From JASHVB01 sp049522565 (GTDB lineage Bacteria; Pseudomonadota; Alphaproteobacteria; Acetobacterales; Acetobacteraceae): DNA of 19,089 nucleotides. The first letter of the stretch is position 1; the number at the start of each line of letters is the position of its first letter. The position numbers and the translations under genes were made by a program. This document shows, in pieces, positions 7,703-13,642 of the stretch. The stretch covers positions 1-19,089 of the forward strand of contig JBEKNT010000089.1 of the NCBI GenBank assembly GCA_049522565.1, written 5' to 3'. Below the pieces are notes generated by a model, which was not told where the DNA came from, did not search any database, and saw nothing but the letters and a program-made list of their open reading frames with translations.

Positions 7703-8632
7703 ATGCCCAGCAAGGTGATCATCAGTTGTGCCGTGACCGGCTCGATCCACACGCCCAGCATGTCGGACTATCTGCCGATCACGCCCGAGGAGATCGCACG
7801 CGGGGCGATCGAGGCGGCGGAGGCGGGCGCGGCGATCATCCATCTGCACGCGCGCGATCCGGACACCGGCGCGCCGACCCCCGATCCGAACGTGTTCATG
7901 CGCTTCCTGCCGGTCATCAAGCAGAACGTCGATGCGGTGGTGAACATCACCACGGGCGGCGGCCTGACGATGACGCTGGACGAGCGGCTCGCCGCGCCGC
8001 TGGTGGCGAAGCCGGAGATGTGCAGCCTCAACATGGGCAGCATGAACTTCAACATCTCGCCCGCCGGCGGACGGGTGAAGCACTGGAAGCATGAGTGGGA
8101 GAAGCCGTATCTCGACGCCACCGACAACTTCATCTTCCGCAATACGTTCCGCGACATTTCCGGCATCGTCGAGCGGCTCGGCAAGACGCACGGCACGCGC
8201 TTCGAGTTCGAATGCTACGACACCGGGCATCTGTACAACCTGGCCTATTGCCTGGACCAGAAGATCGTCGAACCGCCGCTGTTCGTGCAAACGATCTTCG
8301 GCATCCTGGGCGGTATCGGCGCCGATCCGCGCAACCTGATGTTCATGCGGGAGACGGCGGACAAGCTGTTCGGCGACGACTATGTGTGGTCGGTGCTCGC
8401 GGCGGGGCGCCACCAGATGGCGTTCACCACCATGGCCGGCATCCTGGGCGGCAATGTGCGGGTCGGGCTGGAGGACAGCCTGTATATCGGCCGCGGGCAG
8501 TTGGCGAAGTCGAATGCCGAGCAGGTGGCGAAGATACGCCGGATTCTGGAGGAGCTGAGCCTGGAGATTGCCACGCCGAAGGAAGCGCGCGAGATGCTGA
8601 AGCTGAAGGGCGGCGACCGGGTGGGGTTCTGA
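7703..8632 (+). CDS. beta-keto acid cleavage enzyme (BKACE, formerly DUF849)
   Basis: A 309-residue member of the BKACE family, zinc enzymes that cleave a beta-keto acid with acetyl-CoA to give acetoacetate and a CoA thioester. 3-Keto-5-aminohexanoate and dehydrocarnitine are known family substrates. The TIM-barrel start is seen in ISCAVTG and TPEEIARGAIEAAEAGA. The zinc motif HLHAR gives His47 and His49. A TGG segment follows, and near the end GLEDSLY supplies the conserved Glu257-Asp258. I chose the ATG at 7703 because GGAGA lies 7 bases before it and the protein then begins exactly where family members do; the frame is open further upstream only by chance. The gene is divergent from hyuA. 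Its neighbour suggests, but does not prove, that a beta-keto acid arises from the amide pathway. Substrate specificity in this family cannot be read by eye. Confidence 0.93.
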   Translation: MPSKVIISCAVTGSIHTPSMSDYLPITPEEIARGAIEAAEAGAAIIHLHARDPDTGAPTPDPNVFMRFLPVIKQNVDAVVNITTGGGLTMTLDERLAAPLVAKPEMCSLNMGSMNFNISPAGGRVKHWKHEWEKPYLDATDNFIFRNTFRDISGIVERLGKTHGTRFEFECYDTGHLYNLAYCLDQKIVEPPLFVQTIFGILGGIGADPRNLMFMRETADKLFGDDYVWSVLAAGRHQMAFTTMAGILGGNVRVGLEDSLYIGRGQLAKSNAEQVAKIRRILEELSLEIATPKEAREMLKLKGGDRVGF

Positions 8633-8633
8633 C

Positions 8634-8803
8634 CTCTCCCGCGCTGCGGCGGGGTTGAGCAGCGAAGCGGATCGACGCGAGACGCGTCAGCGGCGAGGGT
8701 AAGGGTGATCGGGTCGCCCTGCTCTCCATGCTAGGTGCCGACCCGATCGTCCTCACCCTCGGTGCTTCGCACCTCGACCTCTCCCGCCGCAGGCGGGAGA
8801 GGT
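8634..8803. repeat. composite palindromic repeat, copy 1
   Basis: This non-coding stretch is built from nested inverted repeats. Arms at 8694-8716 and 8739-8761 match at 20 of 23 positions. A perfect hairpin with 12-base arms, ACCTCTCCCGCC (8777-8788) and GGCGGGAGAGGT (8792-8803), has a 3-base loop and could act as a terminator, though the following T-run is only three bases. The same phrases, such as GAGGGTGATCGGG and CTCGACCTCTCCCGC, recur at 12819-12973, so this is a dispersed genomic repeat and not a unique regulatory site. Confidence 0.75.
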
Positions 8804-8857
8804 TTACGCCACCGTGTTTTCGGATCATCGTGGGCTTCGCCAACCAGGAGAACGACC

Positions 8858-8998
8858 GTGTCCAAAGAACGCAACCGCGGCAATCGCGAACCCAAGAAAC
8901 CGAAGGCGAACAAGAAGCCCACGCAGGCTGGCTCGACCTTCCTGCGTCCGCAGCAACCGGCGAGCCCGAAGCCGGTGGTGAAAGAGCCCGCCAGGTAG
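8858..8998 (+). CDS. small basic protein, RGNREPKKPK type
   Basis: A 46-residue protein starting with GTG at 8858, preceded by AGGAG with an ideal 7-base spacing. The sequence is strongly basic at the start (SKERNRGNREPKKPKANKK) and Pro-rich at the end, with no hydrophobic segment. From memory, small proteins with an RGNREAKKPK-like N-terminus recur in alphaproteobacterial genomes as conserved hypotheticals; no function is established. The good ribosome-binding site, the match to that pattern and a clean stop make it a likely real gene. It sits between the composite repeat and the convergent paaK end. A role in nucleic-acid binding would be a guess from charge only. Confidence 0.75.
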   Translation: MSKERNRGNREPKKPKANKKPTQAGSTFLRPQQPASPKPVVKEPAR

Positions 8999-9018
8999 CC
9001 ATCGAGGCGGACGGGCCG

Positions 9019-10308
9019 CTACGCCTTTGGCCGCCGGTCCACCACCCGCTTTGCCTTGCCGAGCGAGCGTTCGATCACGCCGGACGCTTCCACCACGACG
9101 CGCGTGGTCAAGCCGATCGTGTCCTTGATGCGCGCCACCAGCGTCTTCGCCTCTTCCGCCAGCGCCAAGGGATCGAAGAAATCCGGCGGTGCCTCGACAT
9201 GCACCGCCACCTCGTCCATGCGCCCTTCGCGGGTCAACTCGATCTGGTAATGCCCGGTGAGCACATTGCTCTTGAGCAATTGTTCCTCGATCTGCGAGGG
9301 AAACATGTTCACCCCGCGCACGATCAGCATGTCATCCGACCGGCCGGTGACCTTTTCCATCCGCCGCATCGACCGGGCCGTCCCGGGCAGCAGCCGCGTC
9401 AGGTCGCGGGTGCGATAGCGCACCACCGGCATGCCGATCTTGGTGAGCGAGGTGAATACCAGTTCGCCAGGCGCACCATCCGGCAGCACCGCGCCGGTTT
9501 CCGGATCGATGACCTCGGGATAGAAATGGTCTTCCCAGATGTGCAGCCCATCCTTGGTCTCCACGCATTCGTTGGCCACGCCGGGTCCCATCACTTCCGA
9601 CAAGCCGTAGATGTCCACGGCATCGAGCGCGAAGCCCGCCTCGATCTCGCGCCGCATCGCGTTGGTCCACGGCTCGGCGCCGAAGATGCCGATGCGCAGC
9701 GAGCAATCGCGCGGGTCGATCCCGTCGCTGCGGAACTGGTCGAGGATTGCCAGCATGTAGCTGGGGGTCACGGTGATGATGTCGGGCCGGAAATCGTTGA
9801 TGAGCTGCACCTGGCGCTCGGTCATGCCGCCCGATACCGGCACCACGGAACAGCCCAGGCGTTGCGCACCGTCGTGGATGCCGAGGCCACCGGTGAACAG
9901 CCCGTAGCCATAGGCGTTGTGCAGGATCATTCCGGGTCGTCCGCCGGCGGCGTAGATCGAACGCGCCACCACCTGCGCCCAAACGTCGAGGTCCTCGCGC
10001 GTGTAACCCACCACCGTTGGCTTGCCCGTCGTGCCGGACGATGCATGGATCCGCACGATCCGTTGGCGCGGCACGGCGAACATGCCGAACGGATAGTTGG
10101 CGCGCAGATCCTGCTTGCCGGTGAACGGGAATTTCGCCAGGTCCTCGAGTTGGCGGAAATCGTCCGGATGCACGCCGGCGGTGTCGAACGCGGCGCGGTA
10201 ATGCGGCACGTTGGTGTAGGCGTGATGCAGGGTCCAGCCGATCCGCTTGCGTTGCAACGCGGCGATTTCGTCGCGCGACGCGGTTTCGATCGGATCAAGT
10301 CCCGCCAT
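9019..10308 (-). CDS. paaK: phenylacetate-CoA ligase
   Basis: A 429-residue adenylate-forming enzyme that activates phenylacetate with ATP and CoA to phenylacetyl-CoA, the entry step of the aerobic hybrid pathway, in the cytoplasm. The phosphate-binding motif SSGTTGKPT is at residues 90-98. YGLSEVMGPG (near 240) is the aromatic adenylation signature, and the C-terminal lid ends with LGKAKRV, which supplies the conserved Lys (418 or 420). Length matches the family (about 430-440). I chose the ATG at 10308 because GGAGG lies 6 bases upstream and the protein then starts at the usual place; the frame extends further but has no better start. It overlaps the end of paaI by 14 bases, so the two are probably translationally coupled. 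It is the last gene of the minus-strand unit. Related arylacetates are possible substrates. Confidence 0.95.
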   Translation of the reverse strand: MAGLDPIETASRDEIAALQRKRIGWTLHHAYTNVPHYRAAFDTAGVHPDDFRQLEDLAKFPFTGKQDLRANYPFGMFAVPRQRIVRIHASSGTTGKPTVVGYTREDLDVWAQVVARSIYAAGGRPGMILHNAYGYGLFTGGLGIHDGAQRLGCSVVPVSGGMTERQVQLINDFRPDIITVTPSYMLAILDQFRSDGIDPRDCSLRIGIFGAEPWTNAMRREIEAGFALDAVDIYGLSEVMGPGVANECVETKDGLHIWEDHFYPEVIDPETGAVLPDGAPGELVFTSLTKIGMPVVRYRTRDLTRLLPGTARSMRRMEKVTGRSDDMLIVRGVNMFPSQIEEQLLKSNVLTGHYQIELTREGRMDEVAVHVEAPPDFFDPLALAEEAKTLVARIKDTIGLTTRVVVEASGVIERSLGKAKRVVDRRPKA

Positions 10309-10732
10309 GTGTTGCCTCCGTCTCCTTCGTGCCGCGCAGTGTGCGCGTGTGGCCGCGGAACTCCGCCACCAGCTCGCCGCCCGCGGCGGTGACCCGCACG
10401 TCATACATCCCCGACCGCCCGGCGCGCATCCGTTGCACGGCTTCCGCTACCAGTACCTCGCCGACCCTGCCGGGGCGAATGAAGGTGACGGTGGCGTGCT
10501 GCGCCACCGCCGCGTCGCCGTGCTGGTTGGCGGCGAAGGCCATGGCGGAATCCGCCAGCGTGAAAATGAACCCGCCGTGGCAGATGCCGTGGCCGTTCGC
10601 CATCGCCTCGGTGATCGTCATGGACAGGCGCGCACGTCCCGGCGCCACCGCATCGAGATGCATGCCGAGCCCGCGACTGGCGCCGTCGGCTTGCCACATC
10701 GCTTCGGCTTTTGCCCTAACCAGTTCGCTCAT
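10295..10732 (-). CDS. paaI: hydroxyphenylacetyl-CoA thioesterase
   Basis: A 145-residue hotdog-fold thioesterase of the PaaI family, expected to release CoA from hydroxylated phenylacetyl-CoA side products so that the CoA pool is not trapped. The active-site stretch HGGFIFTLAD contains His52, Gly53 and catalytic Asp61, the same numbers as in E. coli PaaI. TVTFIRPGRVGEVLVAEA is the typical central strand region. Length is typical. The ATG at 10732 has AAGGCGA upstream; an earlier ATG at 10771 would add 13 residues not seen in the family. It overlaps paaK by 14 bases. The preceding gene on the strand is a low-GC membrane protein that separates it from paaG. Confidence 0.94.
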   Translation of the reverse strand: MSELVRAKAEAMWQADGASRGLGMHLDAVAPGRARLSMTITEAMANGHGICHGGFIFTLADSAMAFAANQHGDAAVAQHATVTFIRPGRVGEVLVAEAVQRMRAGRSGMYDVRVTAAGGELVAEFRGHTRTLRGTKETEATHGGT

Positions 10733-10796
10733 ATTCGCCTTGTCTGTGCCTCGGCTCCTCGAGAATCTCATGATATCACCGCTTGCAACGCAGCTA

Positions 10797-11471
10797 TCAC
10801 GTCACCGATCGCCGAACAACCTTGTCGCTCCTGGCTTTAGTCCGCTCCCGTAGTGTCTTCATGAATTGTTCGATCGCAGGAAATCCTTCCATTCCTACCT
10901 TCTTTCTTAACCCTTCCATTGCCGTTCTCCCTTTCTCTTCATCAAACAGATATGAGAATTCGCTTTCAATAACTTTAGGATCAGCTACTCCCATCGCCCA
11001 GGACAGCAGGATCGACTCGAGCATATTGAGGTAGCGGATTGCTATGTGGCGGATGTAAAGGACGTATTGCCCGTCAATTTCGTACATATTCCCTTTTTGT
11101 AATTCGGTAAGTTTCATCTCAACATCTGGGAATCGAAGTTGAAGAATGTTCAAGAGATGGAGTTTGTGGTCGATTCCAATAGACAACTTGCCAGACGTCG
11201 CTATTGCCTCGCACTGGTCCGGGAGCATTCTTTCGATCAGGCGCGTAACACTTGCAGTTTCCGGCGAGATGAAGCTGGACCAATGTGAGCACATCTCGAT
11301 GGCCAATTGGCGACGGCTTCTGGCATGGTCAGCTAATAGCTGCTTGCGTGCGTATAAGAGTGTTCCGGCCCCAATGACAAAGCTTAAGATCAAAACGATC
11401 ATTGTGATCCATTCTGTCGTTTCTGTGCGGTTCATTACCGCTATAAGTTGATCGAACTGGCCTTTATCCAT
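10797..11471 (-). CDS. low-GC single-pass membrane protein, unknown function
   Basis: A 224-residue protein with one clear transmembrane helix at about residues 21-40, a short N-terminus outside or inside the membrane, and a long, mostly helical soluble domain. The region around residues 150-185 (NMLESILLSWAMGVADPKVIESEF) resembles the C-terminal part of DUF4760-like proteins, but this is only an impression. A strong AAGGGGGG lies 7 bases before the ATG. Base and codon use differ sharply from every neighbour: many A/T-ending codons (AAT, ATT, GAA, AAA) and visibly lower GC over about 10780-11560. It lies in the same direction as paaG, paaI and paaK and splits them. This suggests recent acquisition. 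Phage defence is conceivable given the architecture, but nothing in the sequence shows it. No mobile-element ends were seen around it. Confidence 0.8.
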   Translation of the reverse strand: MDKGQFDQLIAVMNRTETTEWITMIVLILSFVIGAGTLLYARKQLLADHARSRRQLAIEMCSHWSSFISPETASVTRLIERMLPDQCEAIATSGKLSIGIDHKLHLLNILQLRFPDVEMKLTELQKGNMYEIDGQYVLYIRHIAIRYLNMLESILLSWAMGVADPKVIESEFSYLFDEEKGRTAMEGLRKKVGMEGFPAIEQFMKTLRERTKARSDKVVRRSVT

Positions 11472-11560
11472 GATTTATCCCCCCTTGCGCTGCGTGTACC
11501 TTCGACTATCCAACCAGGGCACAGACCATTTCAAAATATGTTGTAGCAGGGCCTTCTACA

Positions 11561-12361
11561 CTAACCATTTGGTTCATTCGCTCCGGTGAACACCGGCGGC
11601 CGCTTCTCCAGAAAAGCGCGCACGCCTTCGGCATAGTCCGCGCTGCGGCCGGCTTGCGCTTGCTCGTCGCGTTCCAGGTCGAGTTGCGCGTCCAGGCTGT
11701 TTTCCCCCGCCACGGCGAACAGCCGCTTCATGCGCGCCAGCGCCGCGGTCGGGGCTTTTGCCAGAGTCGCTGTCAGCGCCTCGGCTTCCGGCAGCAGCGC
11801 GGCGTCGTCCACGGCTTTCCAGATCATCCCCCAGGCTTCGGCACGCGTCGCATCCACCGCCTCGCCCAGCATCGCCAGGGCGCGCGCGCGCGCTTCGCCG
11901 ATGCGGTGCGTGAGGAAGTGGCTGGCGCCGGAATCCGGCACCAGACCGATCTTCACGAAGGCCATGGCGAATTTTGCGCTGCGTGCCGCCAGCACGATAT
12001 CGCAGGCGAGCGCGTAGCTGGCGCCGGCGCCTGCCGCCACGCCATTGACCGCGCAGACCACCGGCAACGGCACGGCACGCAGCTTGCGCACGACGGCGTG
12101 GTGCAGGTCGGCGACCGTGCCGAGATCGGGCGGACCATCGGCATTCGGCATCACCGCCGGTCCAAGCTCTTGTCCGGCGCAGAAACCACGCCCTGCGCCG
12201 GTCAGCAGCAACGCGCGGCAGCCCGCGTCCGCCTCCGCCGCCTCCAGCGCCGCCAGCATGGCGCGCAGCATGTCCTCGTTGGCGGCGTTCAGCTTGTCCG
12301 GGCGGTTCAGCGTCAGCTTGCGCCAGCCATCGCGCTGTTCGACGCGCAGTGATTCACTCAT
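11561..12361 (-). CDS. paaG: 1,2-epoxyphenylacetyl-CoA isomerase (enoyl-CoA hydratase family)
   Basis: A 266-residue crotonase-fold enzyme that converts ring-1,2-epoxyphenylacetyl-CoA to oxepin-CoA in the phenylacetate pathway. Features close to E. coli PaaG are LLLTGAGRGFCAGQ at about 52-64, AVNGVAAGAGA at about 104-114, ARSAKFAMAF at about 126-135, catalytic Asp143 in GLVPDSG, AWGMIW at about 176-181, and the C-terminal DAQLDLERD and GRSADYAEGVRAFL blocks. The PaaG-specific blocks separate it from general enoyl-CoA hydratases. The ATG at 12361 overlaps the stop of the VOC gene by four bases (ATGA) and has GGAGG 5 bases upstream, so translation is coupled. An ATG at 12376 lacks a ribosome-binding site. 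The residue after Ser144-Gly145 is Ala where E. coli PaaG has Gly. Confidence 0.94.
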   Translation of the reverse strand: MSESLRVEQRDGWRKLTLNRPDKLNAANEDMLRAMLAALEAAEADAGCRALLLTGAGRGFCAGQELGPAVMPNADGPPDLGTVADLHHAVVRKLRAVPLPVVCAVNGVAAGAGASYALACDIVLAARSAKFAMAFVKIGLVPDSGASHFLTHRIGEARARALAMLGEAVDATRAEAWGMIWKAVDDAALLPEAEALTATLAKAPTAALARMKRLFAVAGENSLDAQLDLERDEQAQAGRSADYAEGVRAFLEKRPPVFTGANEPNG

Positions 12362-12813
12362 GTCGTCCTCCGCCATTGCGACCATGCCACGCGCCCCAGG
12401 TCCGGCCGCGGCCGGTCCGGCAGCATGGCAATGAATTCCAGAGAGTGTCCGTCGGGATCGGTGAAGTACACGCTCGCGGCCGGCATCCAGGCGAGCACGG
12501 TCGGCTCGTCCACTGGCGCGCCATCCGGCGACAGCGGCGTCAGGCCGGCGGCGCGCAGTTTCTCCACGGACGCAACGACGTCGTCCAGCGCGACGTCGAA
12601 GGCGATGTGCAGCCGCATTTGCAATGGTGAACTGCCGTGCGACCACAGGCCGAGCATTGCCTTGTCCGAGGTCGGCACCCAGAAGAACGCGACCTGGCGT
12701 TCGGGGATCACGTGTGCGAGCGGCAGGTGGAGCACGTCGCGGTAGAACGCAATCGAGCGATCGAGATCGCTGACCGTCAGGTGGGCCTCGAACAAGCCCC
12801 GGATCTTCGTCAT
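12358..12813 (-). CDS. VOC-fold protein (glyoxalase/dioxygenase superfamily)
   Basis: A 151-residue vicinal oxygen chelate protein with two beta-alpha-beta-beta-beta modules. Likely metal ligands are His11 (EAHLTVSDLDRSIAFYRDVL), His69 (RLHIAFDV) and Glu126 (DPDGHSLEFI). These are the usual positions for a glyoxalase or extradiol-type single-chain VOC enzyme. ATG at 12813 is preceded by GAGAGG 6 bases upstream, and that site is part of a dispersed repeat hairpin. The stop overlaps the start of paaG by four bases, so it is co-translated with it. Its position suggests a role in handling an aryl-CoA or an aldehyde/epoxide by-product, but this is inference; a lactoylglutathione lyase-like or glutathione/bacillithiol transferase-like activity is as likely. 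VOC proteins are not standard members of the paa pathway. Confidence 0.88.
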   Translation of the reverse strand: MTKIRGLFEAHLTVSDLDRSIAFYRDVLHLPLAHVIPERQVAFFWVPTSDKAMLGLWSHGSSPLQMRLHIAFDVALDDVVASVEKLRAAGLTPLSPDGAPVDEPTVLAWMPAASVYFTDPDGHSLEFIAMLPDRPRPDLGRVAWSQWRRTT

Positions 12814-12818
12814 GGTAA

Positions 12819-12973
12819 ACCTCTCCCGGGCTGCGCGGGGGAGAGGTCGGCGCGGAGCGCCGGGTGAGGGTGATCGGGCCGGCACGAAAGACAGCGGTGC
12901 AGCGGGGCGCACGCGTCACCCTCACCCTCGACGCTGCGCGTCTCGACCTCTCCCGCTTCGCGGGCGAGGGTGA
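12819..12973. repeat. composite palindromic repeat, copy 2
   Basis: This fills the 160-base gap between the VOC gene and the Lrp-type gene. ACCTCTCCC (12819-12827) pairs with GGGAGAGGT (12839-12847). Further on are GAGGGTGATCGGG, CACCCTCACCCTCG and CTCGACCTCTCCCGC, phrases also found in the copy at 8634-8803, in the same order. On the minus strand the GAGAGG inside the 12819-12827 arm is the ribosome-binding site of the VOC gene. Confidence 0.75.
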
Positions 12974-13453
12974 TCATGGCGTCTTCCCCCGCTGCCGCAC
13001 CGGTAAATTCGTGCGGTACACCACCCGCTTCAGCGCCATCGCCGACTCCACCGACTGCACACCTGGTATCCGCATCACCACGCCGCGCAGGAATGCCTCG
13101 AACGACGCCAGGTCCGCCGCGACCACACGAACCAGATAGTCGCGCGCGCCGGTCATCTCGTACATCTCCATCACCTCCGGGCATGCGCCGACCGCGCGCT
13201 CGAATGCGGCCAGCGCGTCGTCGCTATGCGTCGCCAGCTTCACGCTGACGAACGCGTTCACCGTCAGCCCGACCTTCTCCTGATCGAGCAATGCGACATA
13301 GCGCTGGATGACCCCGGCCTCCTCCAGCAGCTTCTGCCTGCGGTGACAGGGCGACGGCGACAGCGCCACGGCCTCGCTCAGCTCGATCGTGGTCGCGCGG
13401 CCGTGAACCTGCAGGTGCTCGAGGATCGCGATGTCGAGCCGGTCCAGCTCCAT
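12974..13453 (-). CDS. Lrp/AsnC family transcriptional regulator
   Basis: A 159-residue DNA-binding regulator. Residues 1-60 form the AsnC winged helix-turn-helix domain (DRLDIAILEHL at the start; recognition region about 22-41; then LLEEAGVIQRYVALLDQEKVGL). Residues 62-145 form the RAM effector domain with the GARDYLVRVVAAD segment at about 102-114 that shapes the ligand pocket. Length is typical. The ATG at 13453 has an AAGGGTGAAGG region upstream. It is divergent from the oxidoreductase gene across 189 bases and heads the minus-strand unit with VOC and paaG. Family members sense amino acids and often control a divergent gene; here an aromatic amino acid and the oxidoreductase gene are the natural guesses. 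The composite repeat separates it from the VOC gene, so it may be transcribed alone. Confidence 0.93.
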   Translation of the reverse strand: MELDRLDIAILEHLQVHGRATTIELSEAVALSPSPCHRRQKLLEEAGVIQRYVALLDQEKVGLTVNAFVSVKLATHSDDALAAFERAVGACPEVMEMYEMTGARDYLVRVVAADLASFEAFLRGVVMRIPGVQSVESAMALKRVVYRTNLPVRQRGKTP

Positions 13454-13642
13454 GCCTTCACCCTTTGGTTTGCTCTCCGGACCCCGATCCGGTGGTTGCA
13501 GCGCAGCATTTTAGCCAATCCTGCCAAATCAGCGTGTGCGCCCGTCCAACTATGGCAGCCTTTCCCGCGACACCATACCTAGAGTCCGCCGCGGGGTGGA
13601 ACGGCACTGAGAGCCGCAACCCACGATGAGAGGCGATCCAGG
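13454..13642. promoter_or_regulatory. divergent intergenic region, Lrp regulator / oxidoreductase
   Basis: A 189-base gap between oppositely directed genes. It contains the only AT-richer patch nearby (about 13508-13530, ATTTTAGCCAATCCTGCCAAAT), a plausible place for regulator binding or a promoter. I could not define a convincing -35/-10 pair or a clean palindrome. GAGAGG at 13629-13634, about 8 bases before the ATG at 13643, is the ribosome-binding site of the oxidoreductase gene. Confidence 0.45.

Noticed and set aside
5096..8632. A very long plus-strand open frame extending far upstream of the BKACE gene
   Set aside because: Only the part from 7703 encodes a recognisable protein. The part before it lies antisense to hyuB and hyuA and is Arg/His/Gln-rich, the usual look of antisense frames in GC-rich DNA.
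8634..8803. Possible CRISPR-like or tandem repeat
   Set aside because: The repetition is inverted and nested, with no regular direct repeats or spacers.
10733..11560. Possible insertion sequence around the low-GC gene
   Set aside because: No transposase, terminal inverted repeats or target duplication could be seen; the encoded protein has a membrane helix and no nuclease or recombinase motif.
12376..12925. A frame extending upstream of paaG as an N-terminal fusion
   Set aside because: The upstream part overlaps the VOC gene in another frame and is antisense-like in composition; the ATG at 12361 has a good ribosome-binding site and a normal family start.
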